From JBDRGX01 sp043817485 [NCBI: bacterium] (GTDB taxonomy: Bacteria; JBDRGX01): a stretch of DNA of 17,973 nucleotides. The translations under genes and the position numbers were made by a program. Shown here piece by piece: positions 7,020 to 14,946 of the stretch. How positions within the stretch are numbered: the stretch's first letter is position 1; each line of letters begins with the position of its first letter. The DNA lies in the NCBI GenBank assembly GCA_043817485.1, contig JBDRGX010000047.1, forward strand, positions 1 through 17,973. The letters are read 5' to 3'. A model generated the notes under the pieces. It saw only the letters and a program-made list of their open reading frames with translations, was not told the origin of the DNA and made no database searches.

Positions 7020-7211
7020 TTAAATAACTTTTACTACTTTATCAGATCTTTCACAACGAGAACAAATATTTATTCTTTTTACAGTTCCACCAATATTAGT
7101 TTTTATTTTTAACAAATTAGGATGCCATGATCTATTTGTTTTATGATTAGAATGACTTACTTTGTGTCCAAATTGTAATCCTTTTCCACAAACTTCACAT
7201 TTTTTTGCCAT
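7020..7211 (-). CDS. rpmB: Large ribosomal subunit protein bL28
   Basis: 63-residue basic protein with the L28 pattern: MAKKCEVCGKG, GHKVSHSNHKTNRSWHPN, then CSRCER near the end. The two CxxC pairs (C5/C8 and C51/C54) make it the zinc-binding (C+) form of L28, with four metal ligands instead of the zinc-free form. The ATG has GGAGGTTAATCA upstream. It lies 20 nt after glyQ and probably shares its transcript. Confidence 0.93.
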   Translation of the reverse strand: MAKKCEVCGKGLQFGHKVSHSNHKTNRSWHPNLLKIKTNIGGTVKRINICSRCERSDKVVKVI

Positions 7212-7231
7212 TGATTAACCTCCAAAAGTTA

Positions 7232-8104
7232 TTATTTAGCCTCATAATTAATATTTTGTACATAATTTTTTTGTTTTAAATAAAGTTGAGCACATTGATT
7301 CGACAATGATTTTATTTTTAAAATATAATTTCTTCTTTCTGCCTGACTAATAGCTCCTCTTGCATCAAGAAGATTAAATGTATGAGAACATTTAATTATA
7401 TATTCATAAGCAGGAAAATATAATTTTTCCTTAAGTAAATTTTTCACTTCATCGAAATATATTTGAAACATTTCAAATAATCTTTTTAAATCAGCTATTT
7501 CAAAATTATATTTAGAAAATTCTTTTTCTCTTTGATAATTAATACTACCATAAGTTATATTTTCTGTCCAAATAATTTCTCTATAATCTGTTTTATTTTG
7601 TAAATACATAGCAATTCTTTCTAATCCATAAGTTATTTCTACTGAAATTGGATTTAGATCAATTCCTCCAACTTGTTGAAAATAAGTGAACTGCGTAATT
7701 TCTATCCCATCTAAAAGCACTTGCCAACCTAAACCCCAAGCTCCTAATGTAGGAGATTCCCAATCATCTTCTATAAATCTAATATCATGTTTTTTTAAAT
7801 CTATTTTTAATTCTTTTAAACTTTCTAAATAACAATTTTGAATATCTGCAGGAGTTGGTTTAAGAATTACTTGATATTGATAATATTTTTGCAATCGATT
7901 AGGATTTTCACCATATCTCCCATCTTTAGGTCTTCGACAAGGTTGTACATAAGATACCTTAAAAGGATCTTGTCCTAAAACAGATAAAAAAGTAGCTGGA
8001 TGAAAAGTTCCAGCTCCTACTTCCATATCATAAGGTTGTTCAATTAAACAACCTTGTTTCATCCAAAAATTTTGTAATAATAAAATAATTTCTTGAAAAG
8101 TCAT
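7232..8104 (-). CDS. glyQ: Glycine--tRNA ligase alpha subunit
   Basis: Catalytic alpha chain of the heterotetrameric bacterial glycyl-tRNA synthetase, which charges tRNA-Gly; the beta chain (GlyS) recognises the tRNA. With the start at the ATG at 8104 it is 290 residues and begins [14 protein letters not shown], in line with known GlyQ. Conserved blocks: [66 protein letters not shown] and [16 protein letters not shown] longer frame from a TTG at 8170 would add a hydrophobic stretch unlike any GlyQ, and that TTG is the first codon of a TTGACA promoter box, so I reject it. No good ribosome binding site precedes 8104 or the alternative ATG at 8113. glyS is not adjacent, unlike in many genomes. 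Confidence 0.93.
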   Translation of the reverse strand: MTFQEIILLLQNFWMKQGCLIEQPYDMEVGAGTFHPATFLSVLGQDPFKVSYVQPCRRPKDGRYGENPNRLQKYYQYQVILKPTPADIQNCYLESLKELKIDLKKHDIRFIEDDWESPTLGAWGLGWQVLLDGIEITQFTYFQQVGGIDLNPISVEITYGLERIAMYLQNKTDYREIIWTENITYGSINYQREKEFSKYNFEIADLKRLFEMFQIYFDEVKNLLKEKLYFPAYEYIIKCSHTFNLLDARGAISQAERRNYILKIKSLSNQCAQLYLKQKNYVQNINYEAK

Positions 8105-8141
8105 AATTATCATAATTAAAGTTATAATTTTAAAAATATAA

Positions 8142-8170
8142 TAAATAGTTAAATTTATTACTAATGTCAA
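8142..8170 (-). promoter_or_regulatory. Probable sigma70-type promoter of glyQ-rpmB
   Basis: A perfect TTGACA (8170-8165), a 17-nt spacer and TATTTA (8147-8142). It begins 16 nt past the stop of the upstream gene and places the transcript start some 30 nt before the glyQ ATG at 8104. Confidence 0.5.
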
Positions 8171-8185
8171 GAAAAAATCAATTAT

Positions 8186-9496
8186 TTATCCTACTAATTT
8201 TTTAGGATTTTCTTGTAAAAGTAAATTTGCTGTTTCAAGAGCTTTTTCTTCAGTAAAAGAAAAAATACTTAAATTGGCTTTACTATTAATTACCATTTCA
8301 GATAATACATTAGAAAGAATCCATTTATACATTTTTATTTTTGGTAAAATAAATTCTATTTTATAAGCATCACTATAAATACCAATTAGTTTAGTTTTTG
8401 GTACTGAAAAAAGTCTTCTTTTCAAATCTATGCTCATTTCTACTGGATTTCCAGAATACCACCAATGTCCAGAAGGATAAACATTATGTAATAACCAACC
8501 ATAACAAGCTAATTCTAAATTCTGTGTATTACACAAATTAGAAGCTATGAATTTTACATTTGGATAAGTATTAAACAAATATTGTAAAGAAGACATACTA
8601 TTTAAAGGATTAAATATATCTTGTCCAGATTTAACTCCATGTTGATAATATTTACGAATAGGCCCCATCATTAAATGCATAGGTATTTTATTTTGCTGAT
8701 TATTTTCAGCTAATACATTAACAATATATGCATTTATTTGTTTTTTTTCTTGTTCAGATAAAAGTATGTTTTTTAATATTTTATCATAAATATTAGAAGC
8801 TACAGATTTTTCTATTTTATTAGTTTCAAAATTAGGATGTAAATCAATCATAGAATAAGTAGCACCATGTTCATTAAAATATTTATAAATACTGCTAATA
8901 GCTGCTTCATAATCTTTTAAACTACTAATAGAAATATTTGTTTTTTTTTCTAATCTTTTTCTTATTTCTAAATTTTCTATTTCTTTGGTAAAAACTTCTA
9001 ATCTTAAACAAGGAACAAATATTTCTTTATCTACTTCTTCCAAATTATCATCTAAAGTATTACTTAAAAAAATTTTTTCAATATTGGAAGTTTTAAGTAA
9101 CCATTTTAAATAATTTTGTTCTTTAGATTTTTTTTCTATAGTATCATATAAAAGTTTCCAATTTTTTATAGTTAAATCATTGTCTTGAAATCCAAAAAAA
9201 TCCTTACACATAGAAATAAGCCAAGAATATTGAAAAGTATTACTAATATGTGGCAAAACTTTTACTATTTCTTCTACTTTTTGTTCTTTTGATAAAGTTT
9301 CATCTGTCCATTTTTTAGTATAAGTAGCTGAATGACATAATTCAGTATAATAATGGTATCCTAATATATCTAATAAATTATTAGCCATTGGTTGCTGATA
9401 TGGTATATGAGAATGAGTATCAAAAATAGGAATTTTATTTATTTCTTTATATAAAATCTGGCTTAATTTATATACATCTTTATTTTGAATAATCAT
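8186..9496 (-). CDS. Uronate-isomerase-like (UxaC family) amidohydrolase-fold protein
   Basis: 436 residues. Similar in layout to uronate isomerases (UxaC), which turn glucuronate or galacturonate into keto-sugar acids. The N-terminus has the metal-binding HxH (H28, H30, in IPIFDTHSHIP), then GYHYYTELCHSA, NTFQYSWL, HLMMGP, SGHWWYSGNPVEM and YSDAYKIEFILPKIKMYKW. These align with UxaC blocks (PIFDYHCHLPP, SGWWFND, TDSRSFLSYTRHEYFRR), but the strongly conserved HEYFRR is replaced by KIKMYKW, so the usual substrate site is altered. It may act on another sugar acid or be a different hydrolase. The ATG has AAGGA 7 nt upstream. It has its own promoter behind pgsA, and no uxaA/uxaB/kdgK genes are near. 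Confidence 0.55.
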   Translation of the reverse strand: MIIQNKDVYKLSQILYKEINKIPIFDTHSHIPYQQPMANNLLDILGYHYYTELCHSATYTKKWTDETLSKEQKVEEIVKVLPHISNTFQYSWLISMCKDFFGFQDNDLTIKNWKLLYDTIEKKSKEQNYLKWLLKTSNIEKIFLSNTLDDNLEEVDKEIFVPCLRLEVFTKEIENLEIRKRLEKKTNISISSLKDYEAAISSIYKYFNEHGATYSMIDLHPNFETNKIEKSVASNIYDKILKNILLSEQEKKQINAYIVNVLAENNQQNKIPMHLMMGPIRKYYQHGVKSGQDIFNPLNSMSSLQYLFNTYPNVKFIASNLCNTQNLELACYGWLLHNVYPSGHWWYSGNPVEMSIDLKRRLFSVPKTKLIGIYSDAYKIEFILPKIKMYKWILSNVLSEMVINSKANLSIFSFTEEKALETANLLLQENPKKLVG

Positions 9497-9518
9497 TTTA
9501 TTTCCTTAATTTTTAAAT

Positions 9519-9548
9519 ATAATAAATTAGTCATTTGATAATAGTCAA
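9519..9548 (-). promoter_or_regulatory. Probable sigma70-type promoter of the uronate-isomerase-like gene
   Basis: TTGACT (9548-9543), an 18-nt spacer and TATTAT (9524-9519), starting about 6 nt after the pgsA stop. The expected RNA start leaves a very short leader before the ATG at 9496. Confidence 0.5.
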
Positions 9549-9554
9549 TTTTTT

Positions 9555-10079
9555 TTACTTCTTTATTTTTTGTAAATATGCTTTTAAAGAATTTAAAAAA
9601 GCAAAAAATCCAAAAGCTAAAAGAAATAAAAAAAGTGGTATTTTAATAAAATTTATTTCAAATATATAAGCAATTAATACTAAAAAAAAAGTAAAACCAA
9701 AAAATTTTCCATAAATAGTAGAAATAGTTATTTGTCCTTGTTTAATCCATAAAATACTACCACCAATAACCATTAAAACTTCTTTGCTAATTAAAAAAAT
9801 ACCTACAATAATAGGAAAATTTTTAAAAATAACAAATAAAATAATTAAACCTAAACTAATAATTTTATCTATAAAAGCATCTAATGTAGCACCAAAAAAA
9901 GATGTTTGTTTCCATTTTCTGGCTAAATATCCATCAATAATATCACTTAAATGCATATATAAAAGTAAAAATAAAGAACAAATTTTAGCTTTTATTGAAA
10001 AATGTTGTAAAGAAAAATACATCACTGGTAAAATTAAAATTCTGGAAATAGTAATAATATTAAGTAATTTATTTTTCAT
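9555..10079 (-). CDS. pgsA: CDP-alcohol phosphatidyltransferase, probably phosphatidylglycerophosphate synthase
   Basis: Membrane enzyme of 174 residues with several hydrophobic helices. The full family signature D-x2-D-G-x2-A-R-x8-G-x3-D-x3-D is present with perfect spacing: D46, D49-G50, A53-R54, G63, D67 and D71. These residues bind Mg2+ and CDP-diacylglycerol. Size and N-terminus (NIITISRILILP) fit PgsA, which makes phosphatidylglycerophosphate from glycerol-3-phosphate. The family also includes cardiolipin- and phosphatidylserine-type enzymes, so the acceptor is inferred. It follows coaC by 64 nt and is probably on the same transcript. The ribosome binding site before the ATG is weak (GAGAATATT). 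Confidence 0.8.
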   Translation of the reverse strand: MKNKLLNIITISRILILPVMYFSLQHFSIKAKICSLFLLLYMHLSDIIDGYLARKWKQTSFFGATLDAFIDKIISLGLIILFVIFKNFPIIVGIFLISKEVLMVIGGSILWIKQGQITISTIYGKFFGFTFFLVLIAYIFEINFIKIPLFLFLLAFGFFAFLNSLKAYLQKIKK

Positions 10080-10143
10080 AATATTCTCAAAAAAAAATTA
10101 GAAAAATTGCTTTCAATAAATTTAAAACTCTGATTATTTTTTT

Positions 10144-10686
10144 TTATTTTAATAATTTATCTACCATATCAACTATTTTTTCTAAACAAATTAATCTTCC
10201 TTCATCTTCTTTTCCACAAGCTAATTTTCCTTTTTCTGGTCCAATAAATTTATAATTTAAAGTTTGTAATTTTTTAATATTTTGTTGAACTATTAGATTA
10301 TTATACATATTTACATTCATTGCTGGAGCAATTAAAACTTGAGATTTAGTAGCCATAATTACGGTACTTAATAAATCATCAGCAATACCAGAAGCAATTT
10401 TACCAATAATATTAGCTGTTGCTGGAGCAATTAAAATTAAATTTGCTTTATCTGCTAAAGCAATATGTTCGATTTCAAAATTATTTAGAGAATTAAACAT
10501 ATCAATTAACACTGGTTTATTTGATAAAGTTTGTAAAGTAAGAGGAGTAATAAATTGGCAAGCATTTTTAGTCATAATAATATCTAAGTTATATTTTTTT
10601 TCTTTTAATATTCTAACTAAACTAACTATTTTATAAGCTGCAATACTACCAGTAATTCCTAAAATAATATTTTTTTCTTTCAACAT
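10144..10686 (-). CDS. coaC: Phosphopantothenoylcysteine decarboxylase (CoaC domain only)
   Basis: FMN-dependent decarboxylase of CoA synthesis that turns 4'-phosphopantothenoylcysteine into phosphopantetheine. The 180 residues cover the CoaC half of the usual bifunctional CoaBC (about 400 residues): GITGSIAAYK (10-19, flavin binding), catalytic H74 in EIEHIALADK, LIAPATAN (84-92), PAMNVNM (121-127) and C157 in KLACG. The CoaB (ligase) half is missing and no fragment of it is seen in the 64 nt downstream. It may be encoded elsewhere as a separate protein. The ATG has AAAGGGA just upstream. Its promoter overlaps that of the divergent mtaB gene. Confidence 0.9.
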   Translation of the reverse strand: MLKEKNIILGITGSIAAYKIVSLVRILKEKKYNLDIIMTKNACQFITPLTLQTLSNKPVLIDMFNSLNNFEIEHIALADKANLILIAPATANIIGKIASGIADDLLSTVIMATKSQVLIAPAMNVNMYNNLIVQQNIKKLQTLNYKFIGPEKGKLACGKEDEGRLICLEKIVDMVDKLLK

Positions 10687-10743
10687 TATTCCCTTTTCAT
10701 TTCAAAACATTATTATTTTTATAATTGCTATTTTTTTGTAGAT

Positions 10744-10772
10744 ATAATATTGACAAAAATTCTTTTTGTCAA
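10744..10772 (-). promoter_or_regulatory. Probable sigma70-type promoter of coaC-pgsA
   Basis: Perfect TTGACA (10772-10767), a 17-nt spacer and TATTAT (10749-10744). It is fully interleaved with the opposite mtaB promoter. Confidence 0.65.
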
Positions 10773-10776
10773 TATT
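10746..10776. repeat. 14-bp perfect inverted repeat carrying both -35 boxes
   Basis: Arms 10746-10759 and 10763-10776 (AATATTGACAAAAA and its complement) are separated by only 3 nt. Each arm holds a TTGACA on opposite strands. It lies between divergent start codons, so it is better read as a regulatory site than a terminator. Confidence 0.75.
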
Positions 10777-10778
10777 TA
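10750..10778 (+). promoter_or_regulatory. Probable sigma70-type promoter of mtaB
   Basis: Perfect TTGACA (10750-10755), a 17-nt spacer and TATTTA (10773-10778). A TACAAT at 10782-10787 is a possible alternative -10 but has only a weak -35. Confidence 0.5.
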
Positions 10779-10824
10779 TTTTACAATATAAAAGGTTTAT
10801 TTTTCAAAATATGGGAGTACATTT

Positions 10825-12063
10825 ATGAAAATTGCTTTTAAAACAATTGGATGTAAATTAAATCAAGCAGAAACAGAAATATTAAAATATCAATTTAAAA
10901 AAGAAAATTTTACTCTTGTAAAATGGAAAGAAGAAGCAAATATATACATAATTAATACTTGCTGCGTAACTAATCGTAGTAGTTATAAATGTCGTCAAGC
11001 AATTTCTGAAATACAAAAAAGACAAAATAATTCTAAAATAATAGTTACTGGATGTTATGCTCAAGTTTATCCAGAAGAAATTAAAAATGTAGATTTTGTT
11101 ATAGGAAATTTTGAAAAAAATAATTTACTTAATTATATAAAAAACATTTTTCCAAAACAAACAACTTCTTTTTTTCCTATTGATGATTTTACTGATAGAA
11201 CTCGTGCTTTTGTAAAAATTCAAGATGGTTGTAATAATAAATGTAGTTATTGTGTAGTTCCATTAGCAAGAGGCAAAAGTAGAAGTGAAAATCCAAATGA
11301 AATTTTAGAGCAAATAAAAAATATTATTGCAAATGGTTATCAAGAAATAGTACTCACTGGTGCTAATTTAGGATCTTATTATTATGAAAATACCACTTTA
11401 GCAAAACTTCTTAAACAAATAATTGAAATTCCAAAATTAGGAAGAATTAGACTTTCTTCTATTGAATTAACAGAATTTGATGATGATTTAATAGAAATAA
11501 TAAATTCATCTAAAATTTGTAATCATCTTCATATTCCTTTACAAAATGGTAGTGAAAAAATTTTGAAAAAAATGAATAGAAATTACAAATTAAATACTTA
11601 TGAAAATTTAATTGAAAGGTTGAACAAATCTAAACAAGATTTAAGTATAGGAACAGATATTATAATTGGATTTCCAGAAGAAACAGAAAAAGATTTTCTT
11701 GAAACTTATAATTTTTTAAAAAAATTGCCTTTTTCTTATTTTCATATTTTTCCTTATTCTCCTCGTCCTAAAACTACAGCTTATAATTTTGAAAACAATA
11801 TATCTTCTATTGATATAAAAAATCGATGTAAAAAAATAAAAATTCTTGATTTAGAAAAAAGAAAAAATTTTGAAAAAAATTTTTTAAATAAAGAATTAGA
11901 AATAATCGTTGAAAATACTCGTGATAAAAAAACCAATTTATTAAAAGGTCTATCTTCTAATTATTTGAAAATATTAGTTGATGGACCAAATACTTTAAAT
12001 AGAAAATTAATAAAAATAAAAGTTACAGAAATAAAAGATGAAATACTTTATGGTATTCTTTAA
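10825..12063 (+). CDS. mtaB: tRNA t6A37 methylthiotransferase MtaB
   Basis: Radical SAM enzyme that adds a methylthio group to N6-threonylcarbamoyladenosine at position 37 of ANN-decoding tRNAs. 412 residues. The N-terminal MTTase domain has C10 (FKTIGCKLNQAE), C46 (NTCCVTNRS) and C77 (TGCYAQ), which hold the auxiliary cluster. The radical SAM cluster motif CxxxCxxC is C136/C140/C143 in QDGCNNKCSYCVVPLARG. A C-terminal region from about 345 fits a short TRAM-like RNA-binding domain. KTIGCKLNQAE and the MtaB-type layout favour MtaB over MiaB or RimO. The ATG at 10825 has GGGAG upstream. Its stop overlaps the frr stop on the other strand by 3 nt. Confidence 0.93.
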   Translation: MKIAFKTIGCKLNQAETEILKYQFKKENFTLVKWKEEANIYIINTCCVTNRSSYKCRQAISEIQKRQNNSKIIVTGCYAQVYPEEIKNVDFVIGNFEKNNLLNYIKNIFPKQTTSFFPIDDFTDRTRAFVKIQDGCNNKCSYCVVPLARGKSRSENPNEILEQIKNIIANGYQEIVLTGANLGSYYYENTTLAKLLKQIIEIPKLGRIRLSSIELTEFDDDLIEIINSSKICNHLHIPLQNGSEKILKKMNRNYKLNTYENLIERLNKSKQDLSIGTDIIIGFPEETEKDFLETYNFLKKLPFSYFHIFPYSPRPKTTAYNFENNISSIDIKNRCKKIKILDLEKRKNFEKNFLNKELEIIVENTRDKKTNLLKGLSSNYLKILVDGPNTLNRKLIKIKVTEIKDEILYGIL

Positions 12064-12617
12064 AATTCCATAATTTCTTTTTCTTTTTTCAATAAAATTT
12101 GTTCTACTTCATGAGTATATTTATCTATAATTTCTTGAATTTTTTCTGTTGCTTTTATTGCATCATCTTGAGGAATTTTACCATCTTTTTCCATTTTTTT
12201 AATTTTTTCAATAACATCTCGACGTAAAGAGCGAAGAGAAATTTTACCTTCTTCACCTTTTTCTTTAACTAATTTAACCATTTTTTTTCTATTTTCTTCA
12301 GTTAAAGAAGGAATATTTATTCTAATTACTTTACCATCGTTTAAAGGAGTAAGTCCAATATTAGATTTCAAAATAGCTTTTTCAATATCTCTTAAAATAG
12401 ACTTATCCCATGCTTGAATAACTAAACTTCGTGCACTTGGAACTCCTATATTAGCTACTTGGTTTATTGGCGTAAATGCTCCATAACATTCTACTTCAAT
12501 TTTATTTAACAATGCTGGATTGGCTCTACCTGTACGAACTTTTAAAAGTTCTTCATGTAAAGATTCAATAGTTTTTTTCATTTGATTTTCTAATAATAAA
12601 TAAGTTTCTTCTAACAA
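12060..12617 (-). CDS. frr: Ribosome recycling factor
   Basis: 185 residues, exact family size. RRF works with EF-G to split the ribosome after termination. The hallmark KVRTGRANPALLNKIEVECYG and the DKSILRDIEKAILKSNIGLTP and RINIPSLTEENRKKMVKL blocks are present, with the long helices of domain I rich in K and E. The start is TTG at 12617 with AGGAGG upstream. It is last in the rpsB-tsf-pyrH-frr order, 106 nt after pyrH, and meets mtaB tail to tail with no room for a terminator between them. Confidence 0.96.
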   Translation of the reverse strand: MLEETYLLLENQMKKTIESLHEELLKVRTGRANPALLNKIEVECYGAFTPINQVANIGVPSARSLVIQAWDKSILRDIEKAILKSNIGLTPLNDGKVIRINIPSLTEENRKKMVKLVKEKGEEGKISLRSLRRDVIEKIKKMEKDGKIPQDDAIKATEKIQEIIDKYTHEVEQILLKKEKEIMEF

Positions 12618-12723
12618 AATAATACCTCCTTTTACTTAAAAAATTTTTTAATATTAATTCAACAATTTTTTTTATTTTACTTCAAATATATTTATTTTTA
12701 AAATTAAATTCTTTGTTGATATA

Positions 12724-13467
12724 TTAAAGTTTTTCATTTTTTTCTTTCTTATTTTCTACTAATGTTCCGATTTTTTCCCCTAATATAACTTTTTTAATAT
12801 TTTCTTTTCCATTAATGTTAAAAACAATTATAGGTAAATTATTATCCATACAAAGAGATATTGCCGTAGTATCCATAATTTTTAATCTTTTTTTAATTAC
12901 TTCTAAATAAGTAAGAAAAGCATATTTTTTTACATTTTTATTTTTAAAAGGATCTCCAGAATATATTCCATCTACTTTTGTTGCTTTAAGAATTACTTCT
13001 GCTTCTATTTCTTTTGCTCGAAGTGCAGCAGCTGTATCTGTAGTAAAATATGGATTTCCAGTACCTCCAGCAAAAATAACTACTCTGTTTTTTTCCAAAT
13101 GTCTAATAGCTTTTCTTCTAATATAAGGTTCTGCTAATTCTTGCATATGAATAGATGTTAATACCCTTGTTATTATACCATGTTTTTCCAAAACATCTTG
13201 AAGAGCCAAAGCATTTATTACTGTTGCCAACATTCCCATATAATCAGCACTTACTCTATCTATTCCATGATTACTTAATTCTGCTCCTCTTAATATATTT
13301 CCTGCACCAATTATAATCCCTAATTCTACACCTAATTTTTTAATTTCTTTTATTTCTTCAGATAATTTATTTAATACATTTATATCAATTCCAAAACCTA
13401 ATTTACCTTGAAGTGCTTCTCCACTTAATTTAAGAAGAACTCTTTTGTATTTTATTTTTTGTTGCAA
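12724..13467 (-). CDS. pyrH: UMP kinase
   Basis: Hexameric bacterial UMP kinase of 247 residues that phosphorylates UMP to UDP for pyrimidine synthesis; allosterically controlled by GTP and UTP in known relatives. Motifs: [13 protein letters not shown] (9-21), [12 protein letters not shown] (the usual GGGN is GAGN here), [21 protein letters not shown] in the UMP site, and [18 protein letters not shown]. The start is TTG at 13467 with GAGGT upstream. An intrinsic terminator stands between tsf and this gene, so its expression is probably partly separated from rpsB-tsf, although I see no clear second promoter. Confidence 0.96.
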   Translation of the reverse strand: MQQKIKYKRVLLKLSGEALQGKLGFGIDINVLNKLSEEIKEIKKLGVELGIIIGAGNILRGAELSNHGIDRVSADYMGMLATVINALALQDVLEKHGIITRVLTSIHMQELAEPYIRRKAIRHLEKNRVVIFAGGTGNPYFTTDTAAALRAKEIEAEVILKATKVDGIYSGDPFKNKNVKKYAFLTYLEVIKKRLKIMDTTAISLCMDNNLPIIVFNINGKENIKKVILGEKIGTLVENKKEKNEKL

Positions 13468-13529
13468 AAATTTACCTCATTCTTATCTTATTTGAAATTT
13501 TGTATCTATTGAAAAAATTTTTCTATAAG

Positions 13530-13572
13530 AAAAAAACAATTAGGAAAATAAATTATTTTTATTTTCCTAATT
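13530..13572 (-). terminator. Intrinsic terminator/attenuator after tsf
   Basis: On the minus strand arms 13572-13558 and 13552-13538 form a perfect 15-bp stem (5-nt loop) with a CC/GG core. It is followed by one G and then seven T's (13536-13530). The upstream arm includes the last codons and the stop of tsf. This is the best intrinsic terminator in the window. Confidence 0.75.
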
Positions 13573-14149
13573 CATATCTTATAAATCTACGAATAATAAT
13601 ATTTTCCCCAAGTTTAGAAATTTTTTCACCTATCAATTTTAGAATAGTCAAATCTCCATTTTTCACAAAAGGTTGTTCTAATAAACATACCATTTGATAA
13701 TATTTTTCCAATTTTCCTTTGATTATTTGTTCTATTATTTTTTCTGGTTTATTTTGTTGTTCCATTTCTACTTTATATATTTCCATTTCTTTTTCTATTA
13801 TTTCTTGTGGAATTTCACTTTGAGAAATATATAAAGGATTAGTAGCTGCTATGTGCATTACAATGTCTTTTCCTAAATTTTGAAAATCTTCTGTTTTTGC
13901 TACAAAATCAGATTCACAACACAATTCTAACATTACGCCTATTCTATTGCTAAAATGAATATAAGAAAATATTATTCCTTCTTTAACTTGTCTAACTTTT
14001 TTTAATTCTGCAGAAGATAATCCTTTTTTTCTTAATATTTCTATTGCTTTTTCTAAAATACCTTGACTTTCTGCTAAAGCTTTTTTACATTCCATTATTC
14101 CTAATCCAGTTTTTTCTCTTAACTCTCTTACTTGTTCTGCTGATACCAT
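13559..14149 (-). CDS. tsf: Elongation factor Ts, short form
   Basis: EF-Ts recharges EF-Tu by driving GDP off it. This 196-residue form is much shorter than E. coli EF-Ts (283) and close to the Thermus-type short EF-Ts, with one instead of two core subdomains. The N-terminal UBA-like domain is at 1-50 (EQVRELREKTGLGIMECKKAL), and the EF-Tu contact motif SDFVAKTEDF is at 80-89 (usually TDFVA). The ATG at 14149 has AGGAGG about 11 nt upstream. It follows rpsB by 47 nt. The last codons form half of the terminator stem after it. Confidence 0.95.
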   Translation of the reverse strand: MVSAEQVRELREKTGLGIMECKKALAESQGILEKAIEILRKKGLSSAELKKVRQVKEGIIFSYIHFSNRIGVMLELCCESDFVAKTEDFQNLGKDIVMHIAATNPLYISQSEIPQEIIEKEMEIYKVEMEQQNKPEKIIEQIIKGKLEKYYQMVCLLEQPFVKNGDLTILKLIGEKISKLGENIIIRRFIRYELGK

Positions 14150-14196
14150 AATCTATATACCTCCTATTTTATTTTTTTATAATCTAATTTTTGGCA

Positions 14197-14925
14197 TTAA
14201 TCTTTTTTATCAACTAATTCTTCTAATACTTGTTCTTTTTTAAGGTTTGTTTCATTAGCTTCTATACAAGCATTAGCAATAGTAGAAGTAATTAATTTTA
14301 CAGATTTTATAGCATCATCATTAGCAGGAATAGGATACGTAATTTGTTTAGGATCACAATTAGTATCGATAATAGCAATTATAGGAATACCAATTTTAAA
14401 AGCTTCTTTAATAGCTGTTTGTTCTTTTTTTACATCTGTAATAAATATTGCTTGTGGAAGTACATTCATAGTTTTTATTCCATTTAAAATTTGGAATAAT
14501 TTATTTTTTTCTCGTTGTAAAAGAGATATTTCTTTTTTTGTATAAGATGATGTATTTTCTAATATTTCTTCCATTTTTCTTAATTTATCAACACTTTTTC
14601 TAATTACTGAAAAATTAGTTAAAGTTCCTCCTAACCACCGTAAATTAACATAAGGCATATTACATCTTATAGCTTCTTCTACCATAATATCTTGAATTTG
14701 TTTTTTAGTTCCAACAAAAAGTAAATAACCTTTATTTGTAACTATTTTTTTCACAAATTCATAAACAATATTAATATTTTTTATTGTCTGTTGAAGATCA
14801 ATAATATGAATTCCATTTTTTTCACCAAAAATATATCTTTTAATTGCTGGATTCCAACGATTTCTTTGATGTCCAAAATGTACCCCAGCTTCTAACAAAT
14901 CTTTTATTGAAACAACATCATTCAC
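14197..14925 (-). CDS. rpsB: Small ribosomal subunit protein uS2
   Basis: 242 residues, normal for S2, a protein of the 30S subunit needed for S1 binding. Clear S2 blocks: LLEAGVHFGHQRNRWNPAIKRYIFGEKNGIHIIDLQQT, GTKKQIQD, NLRWLGGTLTNF, and FITDVKKEQTAIKEAFKIGIPIIAIIDTNCDP. The start is GTG at 14925 with AAGGAGGG upstream. It heads the rpsB-tsf unit and is preceded by a long leader and a strong promoter; S2 is known to repress its own mRNA in E. coli, which makes such a leader likely to be regulatory. Confidence 0.97.
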   Translation of the reverse strand: MNDVVSIKDLLEAGVHFGHQRNRWNPAIKRYIFGEKNGIHIIDLQQTIKNINIVYEFVKKIVTNKGYLLFVGTKKQIQDIMVEEAIRCNMPYVNLRWLGGTLTNFSVIRKSVDKLRKMEEILENTSSYTKKEISLLQREKNKLFQILNGIKTMNVLPQAIFITDVKKEQTAIKEAFKIGIPIIAIIDTNCDPKQITYPIPANDDAIKSVKLITSTIANACIEANETNLKKEQVLEELVDKKD

Positions 14926-14946
14926 TTACAAATCCCTCCTTATTTA

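Noticed and set aside
8105-8170. N-terminal extension of glyQ from TTG at 8170
   Set aside because: The TTG is part of a TTGACA -35 box and the added residues have no counterpart in GlyQ.
9784-10101. Plus-strand frame opposite pgsA
   Set aside because: Antisense to a gene with a perfect CDP-alcohol phosphotransferase signature; lysine/isoleucine-rich content is what A/T composition gives by chance.
10746-10776. Palindrome between coaC and mtaB as a transcription terminator
   Set aside because: It lies between divergent start regions, where no transcript should end, and it carries two consensus -35 boxes with good spacing.
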